Assembly (NCBI GenBank): GCA_964372215.1
Contig: CAYJQC010000016.1
Span: forward strand, 1 to 64,000
Length of the DNA stretch: 64,000 nt
DNA from: DAIMFL01 sp964372215
Lineage (GTDB): Bacteria; Pseudomonadota; Alphaproteobacteria; Dongiales; Dongiaceae
Reading direction: 5' to 3'
Below, piece by piece: positions 43,634-53,866 of the stretch; position 1 is the stretch's first letter, and each line of letters begins with the position of its first letter. Both the position numbers and the translations under genes were made by a program. Below the pieces are notes generated by a model. That model ran no database searches and was not told the origin of the DNA. It was given only the letters and a program-made list of their open reading frames with translations.

Positions 43634-44245
43634 CTACGCCTTGTCGCCCTTCTTGAGATAGAGCGGGATCGAGGCGCCGGCGTCGACCCGCGGGCGGTCG
43701 GGCTCGATGGCCGCGAGCGGCTCGACCTCGCGCATGGTCTTCAGGCTGCGGATCGCCAGGCGCTGATAGTCGGCGGTGCCTTCGCGCTTCCAGGCGATCT
43801 CCTGGTCCGAGACCGGGCGCAGGAGCTTCGCCGGGATGCCGGCGGCCAGCATGCGCGGCGGCACCTCGAACCCGGCCTTGACGAAGGCCATGGCGGCGAC
43901 GATCGCGGACTCGCCGACGACGGCGCCGTCCATCACCACCGCGTTCATGCCAATGAGGGCGTCGCGCTTTACGACGCAGCCATGCAGCACCGCGCCGTGG
44001 CCGATATGGCCGTCCTCCTCGATCACCGTGTCGGTGCCGGGGAAACCATGCATGACGCAGGTGTCCTGCAGATTGGCGCCCCGGTGCAGGATCAACCGCC
44101 CGAAATCCCCGCGCAGCGACGCGGCCGGCCCGATATAGCAGCCGGGCCCGACGATGACGTCGCCGATCAGGATCGCGGTCGGGTGGACGAAGGCGGTCGG
44201 GTCGACCACCGGGATCACCCCGTCGATGGCGTAGACCTTGGCCAC
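43634..44245 (-). CDS. paaY: PaaY-type gamma-carbonic-anhydrase-fold hydrolase
   Basis: A 203-residue left-handed beta-helix protein with hexapeptide repeats (GDVIVGPGCYIGPAASLRGD). The metal histidines lie in TCVMHGFPG and DGHIGHGAVLHGC. The C-terminal helix region SDQEIAWKREGTADYQRLAI matches PaaY, a thioesterase that removes dead-end CoA esters in phenylacetate breakdown. The start is GTG at 44245, five bases after the paaN stop, so it is co-transcribed with paaN. It converges with qhpE, leaving only six bases between the two stops. Confidence 0.9.
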   Translation of the reverse strand: MAKVYAIDGVIPVVDPTAFVHPTAILIGDVIVGPGCYIGPAASLRGDFGRLILHRGANLQDTCVMHGFPGTDTVIEEDGHIGHGAVLHGCVVKRDALIGMNAVVMDGAVVGESAIVAAMAFVKAGFEVPPRMLAAGIPAKLLRPVSDQEIAWKREGTADYQRLAIRSLKTMREVEPLAAIEPDRPRVDAGASIPLYLKKGDKA

Positions 44246-44250
44246 GGCGC

Positions 44251-45936
44251 CTACTCCGCCGCGGCCGGCGCCGGCACGGCGATCCGGCTCTGCACCACGC
44301 GGAAGCGCCCGGCCACGAAGGCTGGATCGGTCAGCGCCGCGTTGGCCGCCGGGTTGGCGCCAGTGGCGTGGAAGTCGCTGAACGCCGCCGACTGATTGAC
44401 GAAGATGCCGCCGGTCAGGTTGCAGGACAGCGCCACCCCGGCCTCGGCCGCCGCGTCCTCGGCCTGCTTCAGCACCTCGGGATCGTCGGCGTAGACCGCG
44501 GCGGTGATGGCGCCGTGTTCGTCGATGGTGCGGCGCATCAGCTCGATCGACGGCGCGATGCCGTCGGTGGCGATGACGAAGGCGATCGGGCCGAAGCGCT
44601 CCTCGGTGTAGGCCGCCTCGTCCTTGGTATCGAGCGCGACCAGCAGCGGCGTGCGCACCACCGCGTCGGGGAATTTCGGATGGGCCAGCGCCTGGGACTC
44701 GAGGACCACCTTGCCGAGCTTGCGCGCCGCGTCGAGCCGCGCCAGGGTCGCCGGGTTCTGGATCGCGCCGAGCACCTCGACCGCGCGCTCGGGATCGCCG
44801 AGCAGCTTGCCGATCGCCTCGGCCAGGCCCGCCGCCACCTGGTCGAAGCTCAAGGTCGTGTCGCCCGCCTTGATGCCGCCGCGCGCCACGAAGATGTTCT
44901 GCGGCGTGGTGCACATCTGGCCGGAATAGAGCGACAGGGCGAAGGCCAGGTTGCGCGCCAGCCCCTTGAAATCGGCGAAGTCGCCGATGACGACCGCGTT
45001 CACCCCGGACTTCTCGGTATAGACCTGGGCCTGGCGGGCGTTGGCCTCCAGCCAGTTGCCGAATTCCGAGCCGCCGGTGAAATCGACGATCCTGACCTCG
45101 GGCCGGGTCGCGAGGCTCTTGGCGATCGGTGCGTCGGTCGTGTCGACCGCCAGCGTCACCAGGTTGGGATCGAACCCCGCCTCATCAAGCACGGCCCGCG
45201 CGATTTCGACGGTGAGGGCGAGCGGCAGCACCGCCATGGGATGGGGCTTCACGATCACCGGATTGCCGGTGGCCAGGCTGGCGAACAGCCCGGGATAGCC
45301 GTTCCAGGTCGGGAAGGTGGCGCAGCCGATCACCAGCGCCACGCCGCGCGGCATGATGCGGAAATGCTTGTCGAGGACGATCGGCGGGTTCTTGCCCTGG
45401 GGTTTTTCCCAGCGCGCCTGCGACGGCACGCCGGACATCGCCTCCCAGGCATAGGTCACCGCTTCCAGCCCGCGATCCTGGGCGTGCGGACCGCCGGCCT
45501 GGAACGCCATGATGAAAGCCTGGCCGGTGGTGTGCATCACCGCGTGGGCGATCTCGAAGCTGCGGGCGTTGAGGCGGGCGAGAATCTCCAGGCAGATTCC
45601 GGTGCGGGTCTCCGGTCCGGCGTCGCGCCAGGCCGGCAGGGCGGCACTGGCCGCGCCGATCAGCGCGCCGATGTCGGGCTTGGGATAGGTGATGCCGAGT
45701 TCCATTCCGTAAGGCGAGCGCTCGGCGCCGATGCGGGCCGAACTTCCGGGCTGGTCGATCTCGAACGGCTTGCCGAGCCGCGCCTTGAACGCGGCCTCGC
45801 CGTCGGCGGCCGCGCTCTCGCCATAGATCCGGCCGCTCGGCACCTCGGCGAACGGGCTCCAGTAGCTGCGCGCGTGGATCGCCGCGACCGCCGTCTCCAG
45901 GGTCGCCTCGTGCGTGTCGAAATAGGGGTGGCTCAT
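44251..45936 (-). CDS. paaN: Phenylacetic acid degradation protein PaaN (aldehyde dehydrogenase)
   Basis: A 561-residue aldehyde dehydrogenase superfamily member of the PaaN type: AIHARSYWSPFAEVPSGRIY at the N-terminus, VIGCATFPTWNGYPGLFASL, VDFTGGSEFGNWLEANA and the catalytic Cys in LYSGQMCTTPQNIFVARGG. It lacks the hydratase domain that makes PaaZ bifunctional. In the pathway the enzyme oxidises the open-chain semialdehyde, but a phenylacetaldehyde dehydrogenase role would also fit beside an amine dehydrogenase. It is followed by paaY. Confidence 0.9.
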   Translation of the reverse strand: MSHPYFDTHEATLETAVAAIHARSYWSPFAEVPSGRIYGESAAADGEAAFKARLGKPFEIDQPGSSARIGAERSPYGMELGITYPKPDIGALIGAASAALPAWRDAGPETRTGICLEILARLNARSFEIAHAVMHTTGQAFIMAFQAGGPHAQDRGLEAVTYAWEAMSGVPSQARWEKPQGKNPPIVLDKHFRIMPRGVALVIGCATFPTWNGYPGLFASLATGNPVIVKPHPMAVLPLALTVEIARAVLDEAGFDPNLVTLAVDTTDAPIAKSLATRPEVRIVDFTGGSEFGNWLEANARQAQVYTEKSGVNAVVIGDFADFKGLARNLAFALSLYSGQMCTTPQNIFVARGGIKAGDTTLSFDQVAAGLAEAIGKLLGDPERAVEVLGAIQNPATLARLDAARKLGKVVLESQALAHPKFPDAVVRTPLLVALDTKDEAAYTEERFGPIAFVIATDGIAPSIELMRRTIDEHGAITAAVYADDPEVLKQAEDAAAEAGVALSCNLTGGIFVNQSAAFSDFHATGANPAANAALTDPAFVAGRFRVVQSRIAVPAPAAAE

Positions 45937-45982
45937 TGATTTCTCCCTGTCGGATGGCGCACCGCGCGACCGTTCGAGACCG

Positions 45983-46429
45983 TCACAGCAGCGTCACCCA
46001 GTCCTTGGCCCACTCCACCGCGTCCTCGTCGGGCAGCGGCTGGGTGCAGGCGTCGATCTCCAGGCGTTCGCCGACCCGGCGCGCGCCCAGCTCGGCGAAC
46101 AGCCGGTCCATCATCTTGCCGGCATTGCAGAAGGTGTCGTGATAGGTCTGGTCGCCGAGCGCGATGACGCCGTAGCGCAGGGCCGACAGGTCGGGCCGCT
46201 CGCGCGCCAGGGCGTCGTGCAGCGGGATGATGTTGTCCGGCAGTTCGCCGAGCCCGTGGGTCGCGGTGCAGATCAGCGCCACCGTGCCACCGTCGAGCCC
46301 GTCCAGTCCGTCGCCCTCGGCGCGCACGGCGACGCTGTGGCCGTCGCGCGCCAGCTCCTCCTGCAAGGTGTCGGCGACCATCTGCGCGTTCCCGGATTCG
46401 GTTCCGACGAGAATCAGGATGCTGGCCAT
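45983..46429 (-). CDS. Flavodoxin (MioC-like)
   Basis: A 148-residue single-domain flavodoxin. The FMN phosphate loop is LVGTESGNAQMVADTLQEEL, the 50s loop CTATHGLGELPDNI, and the 90s loop GVIALGDQTYHDTFCNAG. The ATG at 46429 fits the usual N-terminus (ASILILVGTE). It lies 46 bases upstream of paaN on the same strand and is divergent from a PaaA/PaaC-like gene, so it is a likely electron carrier for the di-iron proteins of this locus. Confidence 0.9.
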   Translation of the reverse strand: MASILILVGTESGNAQMVADTLQEELARDGHSVAVRAEGDGLDGLDGGTVALICTATHGLGELPDNIIPLHDALARERPDLSALRYGVIALGDQTYHDTFCNAGKMMDRLFAELGARRVGERLEIDACTQPLPDEDAVEWAKDWVTLL

Positions 46430-46691
46430 GCGCCGGTCGATGAAGCCTGCGGGCGGAGCGCCGGAGAAGGATCGAGAACCACCCGTCGGGCGCCGTGGTC
46501 CCGCCGCCGCCGCTATGGGGATGACGATGGTTTTTGTTACCAGATCGCGGAATTCGCGTCTATATTTGTATCCCTTTGCGCGCGATGCGTGCCGCCCTCG
46601 GCGGGCGTCCTGCGCAGGTCGACGAGACCCGCCGATCCGCCGCCCCCGGCGGCGCGACGCGGCGGAACGGGTGGCAATCGCGAGGCGCAGG

Positions 46692-47465
46692 ATGGCGACG
46701 CCGACCACCGACGAGGCGCTGATCGCCCACCTCGCCCAGGGTGGCCGCATCGCCGACAAGGACGACATCAGCCGCGGCTACCGGGCCGAGCTGATGCGCC
46801 TGATGACGACCGTGGTGGATTCCGAGCTGGCCGGCGCCGCCGGCCTGGCCGAGTACATCAACCGCGCCCCCGGCCTCAAGGAACGCCGCATCGCCGCGCG
46901 CATCGTCAGCGAGAAGTTCGGCCATGCCGAGGCCGTGCTGTCGCTGATGACGCCGTTCGGCGTCAATCCCGCGCTCTATGTGCGGGAGCACTGCTGGACC
47001 GCGCGGCTCGACCGCAATCTCGATCTCGGCAACCGCCGTGTCAGCGGGGATCGCCGGCTCAACGTGTTCCACTATCCGATCGACGGCTGGATCGACGCGG
47101 TCAGCTTCAACTGGCTGATGAGCACCGCCTCGGCGATCCAGCTCGACGAGCTCGCGCATTGCTCGTACCAGCCGCTGGCCGAGGCGATGACCGGCATCGT
47201 CGCGCGCGAGGCGGAGCATGCCAGCCAGGGCGGCAAGGGCCTGGAGCAGGCGATCGATGAGGGCGGCAGCCTGCTGGCGGCGCAGGCCTCGGCGACGTAC
47301 TGGCGCCCGCGCGTCGCCGCCACCTTCGGCCGGACCGATTCCGACCGCCTCGCGCTCTACACCTCCTACGGCCTGCGGCGCCACAGCAACGCCGCGCTGC
47401 TGGCGGGCTGGAACTCGGCGATCGCGCCGCGGCTGACCGCGCTCGGCTTCGAGCCCGGCGCCTGA
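46692..47465 (+). CDS. PaaA/PaaC-like phenylacetic acid catabolic protein
   Basis: A 257-residue ferritin-like four-helix protein of the phenylacetyl-CoA epoxidase family (PF05138). Expected ligand positions are Glu45 (VVDSELAGAAG), the SEKFGHAEA motif (Lys75 where the ExxH Glu is usual, His78) and Glu173-His176 (AREAEHASQG). The Lys argues for a PaaC-like, non-catalytic or altered centre. It stands alone upstream of the paaFGHIJ series, without paaB, paaD or paaE. The ATG at 46692 has AGGCGCAGG ahead. Confidence 0.75.
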   Translation: MATPTTDEALIAHLAQGGRIADKDDISRGYRAELMRLMTTVVDSELAGAAGLAEYINRAPGLKERRIAARIVSEKFGHAEAVLSLMTPFGVNPALYVREHCWTARLDRNLDLGNRRVSGDRRLNVFHYPIDGWIDAVSFNWLMSTASAIQLDELAHCSYQPLAEAMTGIVAREAEHASQGGKGLEQAIDEGGSLLAAQASATYWRPRVAATFGRTDSDRLALYTSYGLRRHSNAALLAGWNSAIAPRLTALGFEPGA

Positions 47466-47521
47466 GCCGGCCGCTGCCGGTGACGACGTTCCGCAAAGCA
47501 AGGCAGCGGTGAACAGCAAAG

Positions 47522-47534
47522 TGTATCAGTGCGG
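47522..47534 (+). promoter_or_regulatory. TGTATCAGTGCGG element upstream of paaF
   Basis: This lies 27 bases before the paaF ATG and matches the element at 36197-36209 ahead of qhpA in 12 of 13 bases. Its TGTATCA part also occurs at 55197-55203 between the PaaA-like gene and paaX. Confidence 0.4.
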
Positions 47535-47561
47535 CGCGGCGGCGGCCGGGGCCGGCGCTCG

Positions 47562-48341
47562 ATGAGCGGGCCGGCCGACATCAGGCTCGAGCGGCCGGGC
47601 GGCGGCACGCTGCTGCTCGTGCTCGACCGGCCGAAGCAGCGCAATGCGCTGCGGCGCCAGACCCTGGTCGAGATCGCCACGGCGCTCGGCGAGGCGGCGG
47701 GCGATTCCGCGATCCGGGCGGTGGTGATGACCGGCGACGACATCGCCTTCGCCGCCGGCGCCGACATCGACGAACTGGCGGCGCATGACGAGACGTCGAT
47801 CCGCAGCGACGCGCGACCGGCGCTGTGGCAGGCGATCCGCCGGTTCCCCAAGCCGCTGATCGCCGCGGTCAACGGCTGGTGCCTCGGCGGCGGCTGCGAA
47901 CTCGCCATGCACGCCGACATGATCGTGGCCGGCGCGTCCGCGCGGTTCGGCCAGCCGGAAATCAATCTCGGCATCATCCCCGGCGCCGGCGGCACCCAGC
48001 GCCTGACCCATGCGGTCGGCAAGGGCCTGGCCATGCGCATGATGCTGACCGGCGAGGCGATCGACGCCCGCGCCGCGCTCGCCGCCGGGCTGGTGGTCGA
48101 AGTGACGCCGCCCGAGCTGACGGTCGAGCGCGCGCTCGCGCTGGCCGGCCGCATCGCCGCCAAGCCGCCGCTCGCGGTGCGCGCCGCCAAGGAGGCGGTG
48201 CTGAAATCCTTCGAGCTGCCGCTCGAGGCCGCGCTCGCCCATGAGCGCGAATGCTTCGCCCGGCTGTTCGCCACCGCCGACCGGCGCGAGGGAATCGCCG
48301 CCTTCAGGGAAAAGAGGAAGCCCGTGTTCACGGGCGAATGA
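47562..48341 (+). CDS. paaF: Enoyl-CoA hydratase PaaF
   Basis: A 259-residue crotonase: LDRPKQRNALRRQTLVEIAT, AFAAGADIDELAAHD (oxyanion hole), the first catalytic Glu in GGGCELAMHADMIV and the second in GQPEINLGIIPGAGGTQRL. It hydrates 2,3-dehydroadipyl-CoA in the beta-oxidation-like end of the pathway. The ATG at 47562 is used; a GTG at 47529 would add 11 Arg/Gly-rich residues. It overlaps paaG by four bases. Confidence 0.93.
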   Translation: MSGPADIRLERPGGGTLLLVLDRPKQRNALRRQTLVEIATALGEAAGDSAIRAVVMTGDDIAFAAGADIDELAAHDETSIRSDARPALWQAIRRFPKPLIAAVNGWCLGGGCELAMHADMIVAGASARFGQPEINLGIIPGAGGTQRLTHAVGKGLAMRMMLTGEAIDARAALAAGLVVEVTPPELTVERALALAGRIAAKPPLAVRAAKEAVLKSFELPLEAALAHERECFARLFATADRREGIAAFREKRKPVFTGE

Positions 48342-49144
48342 CCGCCATGACCGACAAGACCATCCTGCTGGAGCGGGACGAGGGGGTGGCCACCATCACC
48401 CTCAACCGGCCCGACAAGCTCAATTCCTTCACCGTCGAGATGCACGGCGAGCTGCGCGCGGCGCTGAAGTCGGTGGCCGGCGACGGCACCACCCGCTGCC
48501 TGCTGCTGACCGGCGCCGGCCGCGGCTTCTGCGCCGGCCAGGATCTCTCCGACCGGGTCATGAACCCGGATCTCGGCGGCGCCGCGCCCGATCTCGGGGA
48601 GTCGCTCGAGCATCGCTACAATCCGCTGGTGCGCACGATCCGCGCCCTCGAGATGCCGGTGGTCTGCGCGGTCAACGGGGTCGCCGCCGGCGCCGGCGCC
48701 AACCTGGCGCTCGCCTGCGACATCGTGCTGGCGGCGCAATCGGCGAACTTCATCCAGGCCTTCTGCAAAATCGGCCTGGTGCCGGATTCCGGGGGCACCT
48801 GGACCCTGCCACGGCTGGTTGGCCCGGCACGGGCCACCGCGCTCGCCATGCTCGGCGACAAGCTGCCGGCCGAGCAGGCGGCGCAATGGGGCATGATCTG
48901 GCGCTGCGTCGAGGACGCGGCGCTGGTGCCGGAAGCGAGCGCCCTGGCGCGCCAGCTCGCCGGCCAGGCGACCCACGGCCTCGCCCTGATCAAGCGGGCG
49001 TTGAATGCCACCTGGGACAACAGCCTCGACCAGCAGCTCGATCTGGAGCGCGACCTGCAGACCATCGCCGGCCGCAGCCGCGACTACCAGGAAGGCGTCG
49101 CCGCCTTCATGGAAAAGCGCGCGCCGAAGTTCGAGGGCCGCTGA
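48338..49144 (+). CDS. paaG: Ring-1,2-epoxyphenylacetyl-CoA isomerase PaaG
   Basis: A 268-residue crotonase of the isomerase branch. FCAGQDLSDRV is typical of PaaG, and the catalytic Asp lies in KIGLVPDSGGTWTLPRLVG, where hydratases have the second Glu. It converts the epoxide to the oxepin-CoA. It starts inside the paaF stop (ATGA); a second ATG follows at codon 4. It is coupled to paaH by a one-base overlap. Confidence 0.95.
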   Translation: MTAMTDKTILLERDEGVATITLNRPDKLNSFTVEMHGELRAALKSVAGDGTTRCLLLTGAGRGFCAGQDLSDRVMNPDLGGAAPDLGESLEHRYNPLVRTIRALEMPVVCAVNGVAAGAGANLALACDIVLAAQSANFIQAFCKIGLVPDSGGTWTLPRLVGPARATALAMLGDKLPAEQAAQWGMIWRCVEDAALVPEASALARQLAGQATHGLALIKRALNATWDNSLDQQLDLERDLQTIAGRSRDYQEGVAAFMEKRAPKFEGR

Positions 49145-50664
49145 TGGCGGCGGCCCTGCCGCAGGGCGCCGTGATCGGCGTGGTCGGGGCCGGGACCATG
49201 GGCCGCGGCATCGCCCAGGTCGCGGCCGCCGCCGGCCATCCGGTGCGACTGTACGACGCCAGAGACGGGGCGGCCGCGGCGGCGCGCGACGCGGTGGCCC
49301 AGGATCTGGCCCGCGTGGTCGACAAGGGCCGGATCGACGGCGCCGCGCGCGCCGCGCTGCTCGGCCGCCTGCGGCCCAGCGCCGCCCTCGGCGAGCTGGC
49401 GCAGGCCGCCCTGGTGATCGAGGCGGTGGTCGAGGATCTCGGCGTCAAGCGCCGGCTGTTCGCCGAACTCGAGGCGCTGTGCGGACCCGACGCGATTCTG
49501 GCCAGCAATACCTCGTCGCTGTCGATCACCGCGATCGCCGCGGGGCTGCAGCGTCCGGGGCGTGTCGTCGGCCTGCATTTCTTCAACCCGGCGCCGCTGA
49601 TGGCACTGGTCGAGGTGGTGAGCGGGCTGAACACCGGCCGCGCCGTCGCCGAGGCGGCCCATGCGACCGCCGCCGCCTGGGGCAAGACCCCGGTCCATGC
49701 CGCCTCGACGCCGGGCTTCATCGTCAACCGCGTGGCCCGCCCGTTCTACGCCGAGGCCTTCCGCGTGCTCGAGGAAGGCGCCGGCAGCCCGGCGACGATC
49801 GATGCGGTGCTGCGCGAGTCCGGCGGCTTCCGCATGGGTCCGTTCGAGCTGATGGACCTGATCGGCCACGACGTGAACGCCGCCGTCACCCGCTCGGTGT
49901 TCGATGCCTTTTTCCAGGACCCGCGGTTTCGGCCGTCCCTGGCGCAGCAGGAGCTGCTGGCCGCCGGGCGCCTCGGCCGCAAGTCGGGGCGCGGATTCTA
50001 CGACTATGGCGACGGCGCGCAGAAGCCCGCGCCCGACACGATCGCGCCGGGCGCCAGCCCGGCCCGGCTGGTGGTGCTCGGCGATCCCGGCGCGCTGGCG
50101 CCGCTGGTGGCCCAGGCCGAGTCCGCCGGGATCGAGGTCGAGCGCCATGTCGGCCGCTCCATGCTGTGCATCGACGGCGCGCTGATCGCCGCCACCGACG
50201 GACGCAGCGCCACCGAGCGCGCCGCAGCCGAGGGAATCGAGAACCTGGTGCTGGTCGACCTGGCGCTCGACTACGGCAAGGCGACGCGCCTGGCCTTCGC
50301 CGCCGCCGACCAGGCCGGACGCCAGGCGCTGCCGGCCGCCGCCGGCCTGGCCCGGGCGCTCGGCAAGGCGGCCTCGCCGCTCGCCGACATTCCCGGCATG
50401 GCGGTGCTGCGCACCGTCTGCATGCTGGCGAACGAGGCGGCCGACGCGGTCTATCATGGCGTTGCCGACGCGGCCGGCGTCGACCTCGCCATGACCAAGG
50501 GCGTCAACTATCCGCTGGGACCGCTCGCCTGGGCCGAGCGGATCGGCCTCGCCCGCGTGCTGTCGGTGCTCGACGCGCTGGCGCGCATCTATGGCGAGGA
50601 TCGCTATCGCGCCTCGGCGCTACTCCGCCGCAGAGTCCAGGGAGGGACGCGTTTCCATGCTTGA
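49144..50664 (+). CDS. paaH: 3-hydroxyadipyl-CoA dehydrogenase PaaH
   Basis: A 506-residue protein with two 3-hydroxyacyl-CoA dehydrogenase regions, as in PaaH. NAD loop: GVVGAGTMGRGIAQVAAAAG; catalytic His region VVGLHFFNPAPLMALVEVV; then C-terminal helical domains with GPFELMDLIGHDVN and a second copy ending in GVNYPLGPLAWAERIGL. It oxidises 3-hydroxyadipyl-CoA with NAD. Its 3' end overlaps paaI. Confidence 0.95.
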   Translation: MAAALPQGAVIGVVGAGTMGRGIAQVAAAAGHPVRLYDARDGAAAAARDAVAQDLARVVDKGRIDGAARAALLGRLRPSAALGELAQAALVIEAVVEDLGVKRRLFAELEALCGPDAILASNTSSLSITAIAAGLQRPGRVVGLHFFNPAPLMALVEVVSGLNTGRAVAEAAHATAAAWGKTPVHAASTPGFIVNRVARPFYAEAFRVLEEGAGSPATIDAVLRESGGFRMGPFELMDLIGHDVNAAVTRSVFDAFFQDPRFRPSLAQQELLAAGRLGRKSGRGFYDYGDGAQKPAPDTIAPGASPARLVVLGDPGALAPLVAQAESAGIEVERHVGRSMLCIDGALIAATDGRSATERAAAEGIENLVLVDLALDYGKATRLAFAAADQAGRQALPAAAGLARALGKAASPLADIPGMAVLRTVCMLANEAADAVYHGVADAAGVDLAMTKGVNYPLGPLAWAERIGLARVLSVLDALARIYGEDRYRASALLRRRVQGGTRFHA

Positions 50665-51105
50665 GCCGGCAACCACCAAGCGGGTGGCCGAGGCGGTGGC
50701 GCGGGCGATGTACGCGCGCGACCACGCGGCCCGCAGCCTCGGCATGATCGTCGAGGAGGTCGGGCCCGGCTTCGCCCGGCTGTCGATGACGGTGCGCGAC
50801 GACATGGTGAACGGCCACGACATCTGCCATGGCGGCATCACCTTCGCGCTTGCCGACGCCGCCTTCGCCTATGCCTGCAATGCGCGCAACGACGTCGCCG
50901 TCGCGGCGAGCTGCAACATCACCTACACCAACCCGGCCAAGCGCGGCGACCGCCTGGTCGCCGAATGCGTCGAGCGGTCGCATCGCGGCCGCACCGGAGT
51001 CTACGACGTCGCCGTGATCGACCAGGACGGCACGGTGGTGGCACTGTTCCGCGGCAACTCCCGGAACATCGGCGGCAAGGTGGTGCCGGAGCTGGAGAAC
51101 GAGCG

Positions 51106-51109
<4 letters not shown>
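50657..51109 (+). CDS. paaI: Hydroxyphenylacetyl-CoA thioesterase PaaI
   Basis: A 150-residue hotdog thioesterase. The catalytic region is VNGHDICHGGITFALADAAF with the active Asp on the hotdog helix, then NITYTNPAKRGDRLVAEC. It frees CoA trapped in dead-end esters. The ATG at 50657, inside the paaH 3' end, has GGGAGG upstream. It ends in the paaJ start (ATGA). Confidence 0.95.
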
Positions 51110-52311
<1,202 letters not shown>

Positions 52312-52321
52312 CGATGCGTTC

Positions 52322-52343
52322 CGTTTCGATCAATCAAGAAACG
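52322..52343. promoter_or_regulatory. Inverted repeat upstream of paaK
   Basis: CGTTTC and GAAACG are separated by 10 bases, 32 bases before the paaK start and just upstream of its ribosome site. This could be an operator or a simple mRNA hairpin; no family can be named. Confidence 0.35.
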
Positions 52344-52374
52344 ACACGACCGGTGCCGGGAGGAACCCAGACCC

Positions 52375-53691
52375 ATGAAATCGGACGCCCCGCTCAGATC
52401 CGAGCTTGAGCCGATCGAGATCGCCAGCCGCGACGAGATCGCCGCGCTGCAGCTCGAACGGATGAAATGGTCGCTGCGCCACGCCTATGAGAACGTCGCC
52501 CATTACCGGCGCAAGTTCGAGGATCACGGCGCGCATCCCGACGACCTGAAGGGGCTCGACGATCTCGCCCGGTTCCCCTTCACGACGAAAGCCGATCTGC
52601 GCGACACCTATCCGTTCGACATGTTCGCCGTGCCGATGGAGCGGGTGGTGCGGGTCCACGCCTCGAGCGGCACCACCGGCAAGTCGACGGTGGTGGCCTA
52701 TACCCAGCGCGATATCGATGTGTGGTCCCATGTCATGGCGCGCTCGATCCGCGCCGCCGGCGGGCGTCCGAGCCACAAGGTCCACGTCGCCTACGGCTAT
52801 GGCCTGTTCACCGGCGGGCTGGGGGCCCATTACGGCGCCGAAAAGCTCGGCTGCACCGTCATCCCCATGGGCGGCGGCCAGACCGAGCGGCAGGTCCAGC
52901 TGATCCGCGACTTCGAGCCCGAGATCATCATGGTGACGCCGTCCTACATGCTGGCGATCGCCGACGAGATGGACCGCCAGGGCATGGACACCCGCGGTTG
53001 TCCGCTCAAGATCGGGATGTTCGGCGCCGAGCCGTGGACCGGCCGGATGCGCCAGCAGATCGAGGAGCGCCTCGGCATCGACGCCATCGACATCTACGGC
53101 CTGTCCGAGGTGATCGGCCCGGGCGTGGCCAACGAGTGCATCGAGACCAAGGACGGCCTGCACGTCTGGGAGGACCACTTCTATCCCGAGATCGTCGATC
53201 CCGAGACCGGCAAGGTGCTGCCCGACGGCGAGTTCGGCGAGCTGGTCTTCACCTCGCTCACCAAGGAAGCGCTGCCGATGGTGCGCTACCGCACCCGCGA
53301 CCTGACGCGCCTGCTGCCCGGCACCGCGCGCTCGATGCGGCGCATTGACAAGATCACCGGCCGTTCCGACGACATGCTGATCATCCGCGGCGTCAACCTG
53401 TTCCCGTCGCAGGTCGAGGAGCTGGTGCTCCAGGACGGGCGGCTGGCGCCGCACTACCAGCTCGAGGTCCATCGCGAGGGCCATCTCGACGCGGTCGACG
53501 TGCATGTCGAGCCGCGCCCCGATCTGGCCGGATCGGACCCGGGGGCGCTCGCCGCCATCGCGCGCGACCTGCAGCACCACATCAAGTCGCTGATCGGCAT
53601 CTCGACCAAGGTGAAGCTGCGCGAGGTCGGCGCCATCGAGCGCTCGATCGGCAAGGCCAAGCGCGTCGTCGACAAGCGCCCCAGGGAGTGA
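52375..53691 (+). CDS. paaK: Phenylacetate-CoA ligase
   Basis: A 438-residue PaaK. P-loop VHASSGTTGKSTVVAYT (residues 94-110), YGYGLFTGGLGAHYGAEKLG, IYGLSEVIGPGVANEC, MVRYRTRDLTRLL and RSDDMLIIRGVNLFPSQVEE are all diagnostic, and KAKRVVDKR ends it with the catalytic Lys. It activates phenylacetate to phenylacetyl-CoA. It has a strong GGGAGGAA site and a 63-base gap after paaJ. Confidence 0.97.
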   Translation: MKSDAPLRSELEPIEIASRDEIAALQLERMKWSLRHAYENVAHYRRKFEDHGAHPDDLKGLDDLARFPFTTKADLRDTYPFDMFAVPMERVVRVHASSGTTGKSTVVAYTQRDIDVWSHVMARSIRAAGGRPSHKVHVAYGYGLFTGGLGAHYGAEKLGCTVIPMGGGQTERQVQLIRDFEPEIIMVTPSYMLAIADEMDRQGMDTRGCPLKIGMFGAEPWTGRMRQQIEERLGIDAIDIYGLSEVIGPGVANECIETKDGLHVWEDHFYPEIVDPETGKVLPDGEFGELVFTSLTKEALPMVRYRTRDLTRLLPGTARSMRRIDKITGRSDDMLIIRGVNLFPSQVEELVLQDGRLAPHYQLEVHREGHLDAVDVHVEPRPDLAGSDPGALAAIARDLQHHIKSLIGISTKVKLREVGAIERSIGKAKRVVDKRPRE

Positions 53692-53741
53692 GCGCAGGAT
53701 TGGATTCACGACGAGGCGTCATACGTCGAAAACAAAGGACA

Positions 53742-53832
53742 GCTGTCGTGCGCGGGCTTGACCCGCGCATCCATGTCATCCGTCAACGCAACCGGCCAGA
53801 TGGATCGCCGGGTCAAGCCCGGCGATGACAGC
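53742..53832. repeat. Pair of inverted REP-like elements
   Basis: Two hairpins, GCGCGGG-cttga-CCCGCGC (53750-53768) and CGCCGGG-tcaag-CCCGGCG (53806-53824), face each other; each is flanked by a GATG or ATGACA tail. This is the pattern of alphaproteobacterial REP/BIME elements. They lie between convergent paaK and the minus-strand genes and may act as a bidirectional stop. Confidence 0.75.
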
Positions 53833-53866
53833 GTGAATGGCTTGGGGTGGGGTGTGGCGCCGGAAT

